Source: Globisporangium splendens
Taxonomy: Eukaryota; Oomycota; Peronosporomycetes; Pythiales; Pythiaceae
Direction of reading: 5' to 3'
Assembly: GCA_006386115.1 (NCBI GenBank)
Contig: VFIW01000124.1
Span: forward strand, 1 to 64,000
Length of the DNA: 64,000 bases
Every line of letters begins with the position of its first letter. Positions within the stretch are counted from its first letter, which is position 1. Below are positions 1 to 8,099 of this stretch, piece by piece. The notes below the pieces were generated by a model. That model made no database searches. It was not told where the DNA came from and saw only the letters and a list, made by a program, of their open reading frames with translations. A program made the position numbers and the translations under genes.

Positions 1-1
1 T

Positions 2-970
2 TTGTCTCCTTATGAGTGGTCGGCGCTGGAGCGGATGCGAAACGTCATCGGGGAGGCTGCTGTAATCAGCCTGCTACGATCGGCGTCTCCTGAAGACCAG
101 AAGAACGCCGCGGTCAGTTTCATGCACCACGAGATTATTGAATCTCGAAAGCAGGTCGCAACCCCTGTTTCGTCCTTCAGGACGGTGCCGCTGAAGCTGG
201 ATGTCTCTCCGTATCGTGGCGGAGAGAACGAACCTCTTTCGAGATGGTTCGTCGAGTTGGATGCAGCTATCACTGCAAGACAACTGCGAGACCCAATGCA
301 GCGAGTGTTGTTCGCGATGTCCAACCTTGCGGGTCGTGCAAAGAGCTGGGCTTATGGGAAGCGTTTGTCGGATCCAAACTGCTTCTACAGCTACGAAGAC
401 TTCAAGGCGGAGCTCAAGGCAGCGTTTGAACCACCGCAGAGCGAGTTCCGTGCGCGTGCCGAGTTCCTCAAGCTTCGCCAAGGCCGTTTCGATCTGCATT
501 CGTATGCACAACGAGCGCGCTTCCTGGTCTCAAGCATCGTGGACGAGCCGATTGACGTTCCGACGCAAGTTGTGACGTTCATGACGGGTCTGAACGACGG
601 GCCAATCCGGAACCAATTGTTCCGTGAGTATCCCAAGACGCTGGACGAAGCCATCAGCCGTGCGATGCAAGAAGAGTTCAGCATCAAGCAAGCCAAGTTC
701 CAAGGGTTTGCGTCGAGACCTATGCGGCAATCAAATGTCGCGCACGATGGCCCAGAGCCGATGGACATCTCGTACATTTCCACGCCTGGAAATGAACGTC
801 CTCGCAACGATGGAAAATGTTTCCGTTGTGGGAAGTCGGGTCACTTCGCTCGGAACTGCAAAGTGTCCTTGCCTGACCGGCAAACGACACAGGGTTCGCG
901 CTCGAACAACTACGGTCGCGGCCGTGGGTTCGATCGTTCCCAACGTTCAAAAAACGGGAACGACCAGTAG
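2..970 (+). CDS. gag: Gag capsid/nucleocapsid polyprotein of the Ty3/Gypsy element (N-terminus cut off)
   Basis: Structural protein of the retrotransposon particle. The frame is open at the window edge with no ATG there, so the true start is upstream. Residues about 65-240 match the retrotransposon gag (capsid) fold: a helix-rich stretch with paired tryptophans around 'LSRWFVELDAA' and 'AKSWAYGKRL'. A single CCHC zinc knuckle, CFRCGKSGHFARNC, starts near residue 273 of the visible frame and binds RNA. A basic RG-rich tail follows. The frame ends at TAG 968-970, only 13 bases after a slippery heptamer, and pol continues in the -1 frame, so most translation should stop here to give Gag alone. 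Confidence 0.93.
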   Translation: MSPYEWSALERMRNVIGEAAVISLLRSASPEDQKNAAVSFMHHEIIESRKQVATPVSSFRTVPLKLDVSPYRGGENEPLSRWFVELDAAITARQLRDPMQRVLFAMSNLAGRAKSWAYGKRLSDPNCFYSYEDFKAELKAAFEPPQSEFRARAEFLKLRQGRFDLHSYAQRARFLVSSIVDEPIDVPTQVVTFMTGLNDGPIRNQLFREYPKTLDEAISRAMQEEFSIKQAKFQGFASRPMRQSNVAHDGPEPMDISYISTPGNERPRNDGKCFRCGKSGHFARNCKVSLPDRQTTQGSRSNNYGRGRGFDRSQRSKNGNDQ

Positions 971-989
971 GGGCGGGGCCTCCTACTGG
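949..989 (+). promoter_or_regulatory. Programmed -1 ribosomal frameshift signal between gag and pol
   Basis: Slippery heptamer A AAA AAC lies at 949-955, correctly phased to the gag frame (TCA AAA AAC). After an 8-base spacer (956-963) comes a perfect 8-bp stem, CCAGTAGG (964-971) with CCTACTGG (982-989), and a 10-base G-rich loop. The loop G-run 975-978 could pair with CCC 990-992 to form an H-type pseudoknot (inference). The gag stop lies inside the stem. The -1 frame is open from at least 901 through the pol frame without a stop, exactly as a slip at 955 requires. Confidence 0.85.
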
Positions 990-1005
990 CCCGGAAAAGA
1001 GGACT

Positions 1006-4000
1006 GTGTTTGTGGATACACAGGACTCTGGCCCCAATGTGCATGATGCACATGCAGTTTCCACGAGAGAGAACAGTGTCAGTCAAACGTCAAGTTTGAT
1101 CGTTCTCAAAGTTCATGTAGACGGTATTGCAACACCTCTGCGTGCTTTGGTTGACACTGGTGCATCGAACAATTTTGTTCGAAATGAAGTGATCGTCAGG
1201 CATAAAGTACCAATGCCTGATGCGAATGAAGACAAGACGATGGTTATTCGGTTGGCAAATGGGTCAACTGTGAAGATGCCAAAGCGCGTGGTGCGCTTGG
1301 CAATGAAGTGTGAAGATTTCCGAGGTGAAGACGAGTTTATTCTACTCGACCTCGATGACAAGTTTGACATCATCCTGGGCATGCCGTGGTTGAAGCGTTA
1401 TCAACCTAGCATTGACTGGATGAAGATGAAGATCTCCGTTGACAAGTCACGTGATGTTGACTTGTGCTGCACAACAACGGATGAAGTGGTGTGGGTTTAC
1501 ACATCTGTGGAAGAGATCCCGGATGGCCCTCGTGATATTGCGGTGTGCGATGGCCCCCCATGTTCACGAGCGGTACCCATCTTGAAGAAGACTACTGGAG
1601 GTGGAGCAGTCAGGCGCCAGAAAAAGACTGTCTCCTTTGCCATCGACCCTAAGAGCGAGGCGATGTGCGTGGAAGAAACGAATGGGAAAAGAGCCGAAGA
1701 GCCATCCCGAGAGAAGAAGAAGAAGACCAGCAAGAAGAGTGTCCCGTGTGCCCCTGATCAAGGTACAAGTTACGGTGACGAAGGAAGTGTCCAAGCACAA
1801 GACATTTCAAGCGAGTTTGCGAATATCGCGGTCTACAATGAAGATGGTGACGTGGATGTAATCCGTCACGTGAAGATTGAAAATCCTCCAAGCTCTGTTG
1901 AAGATTTGGTTTCCTTGCCGTGGATGAGCAAGAAGACGCTGAAGCGTAGCCTAGCGAAAGGCGAAATTTCGCAGGTCTGCATGATCGTCGATGAAGTTGC
2001 CGACGATGTCATCAACACTGCGGAAGTGTTCGATGAGAAGACACGGAAGGAAAGGTTTGATGAGCAGTCGTGGGGCGCTCTCAAAACGAACCCCGTGTAT
2101 GAACTTGTCAAGGAATATGAGGACATATTCCCTGACAAGGTGCCGGACGAACTGCCATTCGATAGAGGCGTTCGTCATGAGATTGACATACTTCCTGGCA
2201 CGAAGTATTGTATCACACGGCAGTGGCCGTTGCCAAGAGAACAAGTCGTTGCGATCGACGAGTTCTTTGCGCAACGTGCTGAGGCTGGGCATGTGCGAGA
2301 GAGCAAGTCTCCACATTGTAGCCCAACCTTCTGTGTGAAGAAGGCAACTGGTGGTTGGCGCATCGTTCACGCTTTCAACAAGCTGAACGACGCTACCATT
2401 CCAGCCCAAACTCCGGTTCCACGCAAGGATATGATCCTTGATGGAATGGTTGGCAGTACTGTCTTCAGTGCTATCGATCTGAAAGATGGGTTCTATCAGA
2501 TTCGAATGCGCGAAGACGATGTACCACTAACTGCAGTGAGTACCCCGAGTGGTATGCTGTGGGAATGGTTAGTGATGCCACAGGGACTGAAGAACGCTCC
2601 TGCGACTTTCAATAGGATGGTCACGAATTTACTTCGTCCATTGAGAGGGTTTGCACCGAGTTACTTTGACGATATATTCGTTCATAGTAAAACGACGGGT
2701 GAAAAGTCTGACGTTGATGCTCATCTTGACCATCTCCGTCAAGTCTTTCAGGTCATGCGAGAGAACAAGCTCTACGCTAACCTGAAGAAGTGCATATTCT
2801 TTGCACAAGAGATCCCCGTTCTCGGCTGCTTTGTGGGAAAGCATGGCGTTCGAGTTGATCCGGAGAAGGTCAAAGCTATTGACGATTGGCCTGTGCCTCA
2901 GAACGTCAAACAGCTGAGACAATGGCTGGGTCCGGCCAACTACTTGCACAAGTACACGCGCAATTATGTAGCGTTGGTGCAACCCCTCACACAGCTCCTG
3001 AAGAAGGACATTGAGTGGGAGTGGTCCAGTGACCATCAAATGGCATTTGCCGAAGTAAAGAGGAGTCTGCGAGAAGCTCCCGTGCTGGCAATTGCAAACC
3101 ACGACAAGCCTTTTCATGTGGTTTGCGATGCAAGCGATTATGCCATCGGTTGCGCCTTGATGCAACACGATGATGAGGGTCATGAGCGAGTTGTGTCGTA
3201 TCAGTCACGACAACTCCGACCCGCAGAACGGAACTACCCAGTTCACGACAAAGAACTTCTGGCGATGAAGTATTCTTTGGTCAAGTTCCGTGTGTATCTG
3301 CTTGGCGAGGAGCGCTTTGCGATCTACACAGATCATGCGTCGCTGCGTACGGCAGTGAAGACTCCTCACTTGTCGCAAAGAATGGCGAGATGGTTCTCCT
3401 TCTTTGCAGAGTACAACTTTGTTGTACACTACAAGCCAGGCAAGACGAACATCTTAGCCGATGCCCTGTCAAGACGTCCGGACTATGATCCGAAGACCAA
3501 GAGCGAAGACACGGACGGAGCGTGTCGACTCTGTGAAGACATTCAAGCGATCGCAGTGCAAGCAACGACTACAGTGCGAGAAGACATTGTCGAAGGGTAC
3601 AAGTCTGACGAAACATGTCAGGACTTGTTGAAGTATTTCAAGGACCCTTCGGACAAAGCACTGCAAGGTCTTCCGTCGCGCACAAGGTCGCGAGTTCACC
3701 GCTTCCGAGTACACAATGGATTGTTGTACTATGCGGTTGAAGACGGGGATACAGCAAGGGTTGTTGTTCCCAACGACGAAGGTCTGCGTCATCGACTCTT
3801 GTATGAGTACCATGACAGTCCTTCGGGTGGCCATCTCGGACGTGAGAAGACGTTTCTCAGTCTTTCCCGGGATTACTACTGGCCACACATGTACAAGTGG
3901 GTTCGCAAGTATGTGAGGACTTGCGAGATCTGCCAACGAGTGAAACCTTCTGGTTCCACTCAGGCACCACTTCGTTCATTGGCTGTCCCATCAGACAGTT

Positions 4001-5706
4001 GGAAGTCTGTGAGTATGGATTTCATATTCGGACTTCCGCGTGACAAACACGGACGCAATGGCATCCTTGTGTTTGTGGACCGATTCAGCAAGATGGTCCA
4101 TCTTGCGCCGGTTTCGGACAAGGTCTCAGCCGAAATGACGGCCAAGGTCTTTGTAGACGTCGTATTCCGTCTGCATGGCCTGCCCGTTGAGATCGTGTCT
4201 GACCGTGACACTCGGTTTACGTCCAAGTTTTGGCGTGCACTGTTTGGACTTCTGGACACCAAGTTGTCCATGTCAACAGCGGCACATCCTGAAACGGACG
4301 GTCAAACAGAGCGAGTGAATCGTGTCCTTGAAGACGTGTTGCGAAGCTACGCAACGTCTTTCAAAGAGTGGAGTGAGTTTCTCCCTCTCGCAGAGTTTGC
4401 GTTGAACAACTCCACGCATGTCTCGACGGGTCACTCTCCATTTTATGTGAACTATGGCATTCACCCTCGAGTGCCTGCTTCCATAATGGGTGAGGTCTCT
4501 ACCTTAAGTGGGGGAGGGACTACGGCTAAAGGCAATAAGCCGCAGTCGTCGTATGACCTGAATGCTGTTGCCGAGTTAAAAGCCAACTTTGACTCGATGA
4601 AAACCCTCAACGACATCACTAGTCGTGAGGAACAGCAAGTCGATGACTTTGTTGTGAGGAGACAAGCCGTTGTGAGGTTTGTTCGAGACGCAATCACGAA
4701 GGCTCAGGATCTGCAAAAGGAACAAGCAGACAAGAGCGGAAGGAAGAACAAGCAAGTGTATAAGATCAATGATCTTGTATTGCTTAGCACGGCGAACCTG
4801 CCTGAACATGCAGTGTCCAACTTGGGAAGCTCGAAGCTTCTGCCAAGGTTCATTGGACCGTTCAAGGTAGTGAAATGCAATGGTGATGCCTATACGCTAG
4901 ACATACCTACACGCATGCGTCTACACCCGACATTTTATGTGGGTAGACTAAAGCCTTACCTTCCAAGCGGATCAGCGGATCCTACGAGATCTTCCGCAAA
5001 CGATCAAGCTGATCTTGAAGCTTCTCCACTTGATTGCGAAGAGCAAACAGCTCGTCGCTCTGGAGATTCTTCTCGGCGTACAAGAGTTGCAGGACGTCGA
5101 AGGATTGGTCCTTCACCGACTCCAGCGCTTGAAGACGAGAATGGTACTCACCACGAAGTACCTCAAAAGCCGAACCTGCCTCTTCCACAGAGCGCAAAAG
5201 GCGATCGTGAGCCAACTCGCGAGACTTCTCGTTCTTCTGGAGTCGAACAAGTTCGTCCTGAACCTGTTGGAACCGTTCCTCGTAACGGGACTCCAAAACC
5301 GAACACTGGGCAGAACCTTCTGTCAGATCGTCGATCCTCGACTCGTGATCGGCGACGAGGTTCTCGAGACTCTCGCAGCGTTCCTCAAGCGTCGAACAAC
5401 GCTGCTGCAAAGCCTCGATTTGCCCACGATGAGCACTCTTCCACTTCCAGAGTCGCTCAATCGTTTTCTCGTTCAGCCCCACCCCCGTTGTTAGACTCTC
5501 AGGGAGAGCATCGCTGGGTGGTTGAGTCGATTGTTGATCACGAAGATCGACCGACTCATCGTCGAGGAAAGAAGCGGTTGAACCATCAACGCTTCTACAG
5601 AGTTCGGTGGCATAGATATCCACCGAGCTCGGACACGTGGGAGCCACGTCAGACATTGGAGTCTGATGTTCCCGACGTGGTCCGCAGCTACGAGAACCGC
5701 TTGTAG
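1006..5706 (+). CDS. pol: Pol polyprotein: protease, reverse transcriptase, RNase H, integrase, chromodomain
   Basis: Replication and integration enzymes. Residues are counted from 1006, the first start-like codon (GTG), but translation probably enters from gag by a -1 slip at 955. The aspartic protease has LVDTGASNNF with catalytic D near residue 50. Reverse transcriptase lies at about 400-600 and carries YFDD at 553-556. RNase H follows with CDASDYAIG near 707 and YTDHASL. The integrase zinc HHCC module is at about 934-980. The catalytic DDE residues are in MDFIFGLP, SDRDTRF and TDGQTERVNR. A GPF motif (GPY/F module) follows, then an R/S/P-rich linker of about 180 residues. The chromodomain occupies the last 60 residues (YRVRWHRYPPSSDTWEP). 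The linker overlaps an antisense ORF. Confidence 0.95.
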   Translation: MFVDTQDSGPNVHDAHAVSTRENSVSQTSSLIVLKVHVDGIATPLRALVDTGASNNFVRNEVIVRHKVPMPDANEDKTMVIRLANGSTVKMPKRVVRLAMKCEDFRGEDEFILLDLDDKFDIILGMPWLKRYQPSIDWMKMKISVDKSRDVDLCCTTTDEVVWVYTSVEEIPDGPRDIAVCDGPPCSRAVPILKKTTGGGAVRRQKKTVSFAIDPKSEAMCVEETNGKRAEEPSREKKKKTSKKSVPCAPDQGTSYGDEGSVQAQDISSEFANIAVYNEDGDVDVIRHVKIENPPSSVEDLVSLPWMSKKTLKRSLAKGEISQVCMIVDEVADDVINTAEVFDEKTRKERFDEQSWGALKTNPVYELVKEYEDIFPDKVPDELPFDRGVRHEIDILPGTKYCITRQWPLPREQVVAIDEFFAQRAEAGHVRESKSPHCSPTFCVKKATGGWRIVHAFNKLNDATIPAQTPVPRKDMILDGMVGSTVFSAIDLKDGFYQIRMREDDVPLTAVSTPSGMLWEWLVMPQGLKNAPATFNRMVTNLLRPLRGFAPSYFDDIFVHSKTTGEKSDVDAHLDHLRQVFQVMRENKLYANLKKCIFFAQEIPVLGCFVGKHGVRVDPEKVKAIDDWPVPQNVKQLRQWLGPANYLHKYTRNYVALVQPLTQLLKKDIEWEWSSDHQMAFAEVKRSLREAPVLAIANHDKPFHVVCDASDYAIGCALMQHDDEGHERVVSYQSRQLRPAERNYPVHDKELLAMKYSLVKFRVYLLGEERFAIYTDHASLRTAVKTPHLSQRMARWFSFFAEYNFVVHYKPGKTNILADALSRRPDYDPKTKSEDTDGACRLCEDIQAIAVQATTTVREDIVEGYKSDETCQDLLKYFKDPSDKALQGLPSRTRSRVHRFRVHNGLLYYAVEDGDTARVVVPNDEGLRHRLLYEYHDSPSGGHLGREKTFLSLSRDYYWPHMYKWVRKYVRTCEICQRVKPSGSTQAPLRSLAVPSDSWKSVSMDFIFGLPRDKHGRNGILVFVDRFSKMVHLAPVSDKVSAEMTAKVFVDVVFRLHGLPVEIVSDRDTRFTSKFWRALFGLLDTKLSMSTAAHPETDGQTERVNRVLEDVLRSYATSFKEWSEFLPLAEFALNNSTHVSTGHSPFYVNYGIHPRVPASIMGEVSTLSGGGTTAKGNKPQSSYDLNAVAELKANFDSMKTLNDITSREEQQVDDFVVRRQAVVRFVRDAITKAQDLQKEQADKSGRKNKQVYKINDLVLLSTANLPEHAVSNLGSSKLLPRFIGPFKVVKCNGDAYTLDIPTRMRLHPTFYVGRLKPYLPSGSADPTRSSANDQADLEASPLDCEEQTARRSGDSSRRTRVAGRRRIGPSPTPALEDENGTHHEVPQKPNLPLPQSAKGDREPTRETSRSSGVEQVRPEPVGTVPRNGTPKPNTGQNLLSDRRSSTRDRRRGSRDSRSVPQASNNAAAKPRFAHDEHSSTSRVAQSFSRSAPPPLLDSQGEHRWVVESIVDHEDRPTHRRGKKRLNHQRFYRVRWHRYPPSSDTWEPRQTLESDVPDVVRSYENRL

Positions 5707-6052
5707 CGTCGCCAGGGGCGACACTACGACGACCAGAGCTGGGATTCGCTCTGTCGTCAGCAGGAGTTCTTCTTTGGGCACGAGCATTGCCACGACGAAG
5801 AAGACGCTCCATCTTGTTCTCGTTCTCAAGACGAACGAATGTTCGCCATGAGTCTCTCTGGGCTGCGATGTGTTGGTTCGGATCATCGCGATCGTTGATC
5901 CGACGCCAACTGAAGAACCGCTCCTTGTAGAACTCGAGATCCCCCTTCTTCTTCAGAATGGAGGATACGTCGAAGAGTTCTGGAGCTGTCTGCTGTCGCT
6001 TGGACAACGGACGTTCTTCACCTTGGTTTACTTGGTCACTTGGTCGCTTCAT
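4982..6052 (-). CDS. Antisense coiled-coil ORF in the 3' part of the retrotransposon
   Basis: A 356-residue frame from ATG 6052 (MKRPSDQVNQ). The frame extends upstream to another ATG at 6151, inside the first bases of the 3' LTR. The N-terminal third is basic and charged (SKRQQTAPELFDVSSILKKK). The C-terminal 170 residues have a long heptad pattern (LQQRCSTLEERCESLENL, LFALRNQVEKLQDQLDRL) expected to form a coiled coil. The first third lies between the pol stop and the polypurine tract, where nothing else is coded. The rest is opposite the low-complexity pol linker. No known enzyme domain is visible. Antisense ORFs at the 3' end are known from some plant Ty3/Gypsy elements. Expression is unproven. 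Confidence 0.5.
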   Translation of the reverse strand: MKRPSDQVNQGEERPLSKRQQTAPELFDVSSILKKKGDLEFYKERFFSWRRINDRDDPNQHIAAQRDSWRTFVRLENENKMERLLRRGNARAQRRTPADDRANPSSGRRSVAPGDATSGSRSCGPRREHQTPMSDVAPTCPSSVDIYATELCRSVDGSTASFLDDESVDLRDQQSTQPPSDALPESLTTGVGLNEKTIERLWKWKSAHRGQIEALQQRCSTLEERCESLENLVADHESRIDDLTEGSAQCSVLESRYEERFQQVQDELVRLQKNEKSRELAHDRLLRSVEEAGSAFEVLRGEYHSRLQALESVKDQSFDVLQLLYAEKNLQSDELFALRNQVEKLQDQLDRLRKIS

Positions 6053-6115
6053 GGCCGATTGGAAAGTGAACTGCTCCGAAAGGTCTGCAAAAGTACGCAA
6101 GGTACTTGTGACTTT

Positions 6116-6128
6116 AAGGAGGGGATGA
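6116..6128 (+). other. Polypurine tract, plus-strand primer site
   Basis: AAGGAGGGGATGA lies immediately before the LTR start TGTAATGG. A purine run in this place is the usual second-strand primer of LTR elements. Confidence 0.75.
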
Positions 6129-6265
6129 TGTAATGGGCTATACCTAGCCATTACATGAAGGTGGATCTGTTCCCAGATCTAGTGTGCCACACACCACCTT
6201 CAGTGTGCATTGTGGAGAGACAATTAACAAAGGGATTACGGTACGACAATCCCCACATGCACATG

Positions 6266-6286
6266 TGACGTCATCCCATGACGTCA
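6266..6286. promoter_or_regulatory. Two perfect CRE-type octamers in the LTR
   Basis: TGACGTCA occurs at 6266-6273 and again at 6279-6286, 13 bp start to start. This palindrome is the classical target of CREB/ATF-type bZIP factors. In the U3 part of the LTR it is a plausible enhancer for the element and, in the other direction, for the antisense ORF. Binding is not shown. Confidence 0.5.
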
Positions 6287-6296
6287 CGAGCGCTCT

Positions 6297-6384
6297 CTGT
6301 ACTGATCAGTGCAGAATGTTGTTCACATGTACTAATCAGTACAGAGTGATGACATCCATGTACTAATCAAGTACTGAGTGATTG
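6297..6384. repeat. Three tandem imperfect palindromic motifs in the LTR
   Basis: Three diverged copies of a roughly 28-32 bp unit around GTACTAATCAGTAC (near 6299, 6329 and 6360). Each is itself palindromic (GTACTGATCAGTGC, GTACTAATCAGTAC, and a GTACT...AAGTACT variant). Such repeats in U3 often act as enhancer units. Confidence 0.6.
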
Positions 6385-6782
6385 TTCCTACTTGGGAAAC
6401 TGCACTGGTGATGAGACCGACGTGTGTCTGCCACCTAAAGTGAGTGGCTGTAGCCAATCACTTTGCAGGGAATTTTCCACGGGACTTCAAGTTCAAGCTT
6501 CTCGAAGATCTCGTGGGTTCAACCTCAGTGTACCCAAGGTTTTATATATCAGATTCATAGGTTTTATTGTGCATGTTTAGGTTTTATTTATAAAACCTCT
6601 AGGATCCGTTGGGGTTCATTTGTAAGTAGCGACAGGAACCATAACCTTTTCAATTCAGTTGCAATTTTACCCTCAAGTACTCAAGTCGTCTTCTCTCCCT
6701 CCAAGTCGGGAGATCGCTTCCTCAAGTCGCACAAGCGTGTGTGCCGTGTTTTGGGGACTGTTTGGAACAGCGCCCCATTACA

Positions 6783-6930
6783 GAACCGTAGCTACGTTTT
6801 GATTCAGTTGCAAATTTTCCTCCAAGCCCCCGAGTCATCCTTCCTCCCTCCAAGTCGGGAGATCGCTTCCTCTTTCGCTCAACCGTGTGTGCTGTATTTG
6901 AGGGACTGTTGTGAACATCACAATCTTACA
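6783..6930 (+). repeat. Diverged second copy of the LTR 3' tail
   Basis: About 148 bp starting GAACCGTAGC aligns with the preceding LTR tail (about 6628-6782). Both contain TTCAGTTGCAA, TCCCTCCAAGTCGGGAGATCG and GGGACTGTT and both end in TTACA, but with many substitutions between them. It is either an older LTR fragment beside which this element landed, or an internal tandem duplication of a longer LTR ending at 6930. Confidence 0.6.
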
Positions 6931-8099
6931 CGCCGTTCTCGAGTTACCACCCCTACGGTACGTGATACAGTCGTCTTTGGTTGCCTAGCTTAGCGCCTTG
7001 TGGTAGCAGATGACATGGTCCATACCAACCATGCCCTTCACAAATTGAACCTTTCGTCCGAGGACGACGTCGCGATGTGGTAGAAACGCCTCTGTAGCCT
7101 GAGAGCTACGACATCGGCAATTGAGTCAGAATGCACAAGAAAGACACAGAAAATGTGAGCGACAGAGTCTTGGTGCTAGTAGAACAATGACAATAATATA
7201 CTTACCTCAAAAGAGCGCGATCTGGCCGGTCGACAACGGAGTGCAGCCAAAGAAAGCATTCGAGACCGTGACGCCCGTGCAATTTAGTCGGACCAGCTAC
7301 ACGAAGCTCGGTTTGCGCACTTGGGAAATCTTCGCGAACACTCTGGCTGTCACCGTGATGTGTTGACGTAGCACGCCATCGGAGAAGCCACCGAGCGACA
7401 GGACCGAGTCCTTAGTCGGTCCGTGCAGGCTGGACAAGTCGAAATAGATCACGACAGATCTCCCTACTTGTTTGTGGTCGGTGTGTGTGTTGGCGCCGCG
7501 TGGGAGTGCCTCGTTCTAAAGCGCCGTCAATGAAAGGCATAGATCACACACTGCATTCTTCCACTCATGCCCGATAAACGAGTCTATTTTAGCCAATGAC
7601 TTTGTGATGCCGACGTTAATTGTTCTGGTCAATGCAAGCACACAAAACACGAGTTTACGGCGGTCTTCCAAAAGCATCGATTGCCTTCGGCAGGTGCAGC
7701 ATAGAAATTTGTGCCAGCCGATCATAGCCGACTTTAACCAATGCAGTAAGTTATGGCACGTCATCGATTGTGGCATTCAGCCCTTTGTTTCCGTACTAGG
7801 CAGTAGTGCGATTCAAGTTGGACCTTGTGTGCAACCCTGTAGATAACGAATCTGCGTCATCTTTTGCTACCATGCACACCTGTGAATAATACATATTGTG
7901 CAATGTTCCTTCTTTTGAAACAGTTGCAAATGACATTTACAATAAATTGCCAATATTGCTCAGGCTTTTCTATCGCGGGATGCATTCACCCGCCACGTCT
8001 TCCCTCCTTTGCGCGCATGTCACGCTCCTTTGAAGTGGGCGGTAGCGTTGTTTTCTCGACGCAAACAAAAAACAAACGACACCAGACAACGCGGTATTG
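6931..8099. other. Gap between retroelement and bZIP gene
   Basis: No supported gene. At 7001-7018 TGGTAGCAGATGACATGG resembles a primer binding site complementary to the initiator tRNA-Met 3' end in its first ten bases, which may be residue of an older element. The last 100 bp before 8100 are the 5' leader of the bZIP gene. Confidence 0.5.

Larger units (their letters stand above)
1..6782 (+). mobile_element. Ty3/Gypsy LTR retrotransposon with chromodomain, 5' end outside window
   Basis: The element shows, in order, gag with a CCHC knuckle, aspartic protease, reverse transcriptase, RNase H, integrase and chromodomain. Integrase after RNase H is the Ty3/Gypsy order, and the chromodomain suggests the chromovirus-type group. 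A polypurine tract at 6116-6128 precedes the 3' LTR (6129-6782). The 5' LTR, primer binding site and first part of gag lie upstream of the window, so LTR-LTR divergence and the target-site duplication cannot be checked. Both long reading frames are intact, which suggests a recent insertion (inference). Confidence 0.95.
6129..6782 (+). repeat. 3' long terminal repeat
   Basis: The LTR starts TGTAATGG (6129-6136) and ends CCATTACA (6775-6782), a perfect 8-bp terminal inverted repeat with canonical TG...CA ends, about 654 bp long. The first 27 bp form a near-perfect palindrome because CCATTACA recurs at 6148-6155. A TATA-like TTATATAT is at 6542-6549, inside three spaced copies of AGGTTTTAT (6537, 6559, 6579); the last is part of the palindrome 6579-6598. 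The end is not fully certain, because a second TTACA end follows the duplicated tail at 6930. Confidence 0.75.

Noticed and set aside
7001..7018. tRNA-Met-like primer binding site
   Set aside because: Only the first ten bases match and no adjoining LTR end is in the right place; kept as a note, not a feature.
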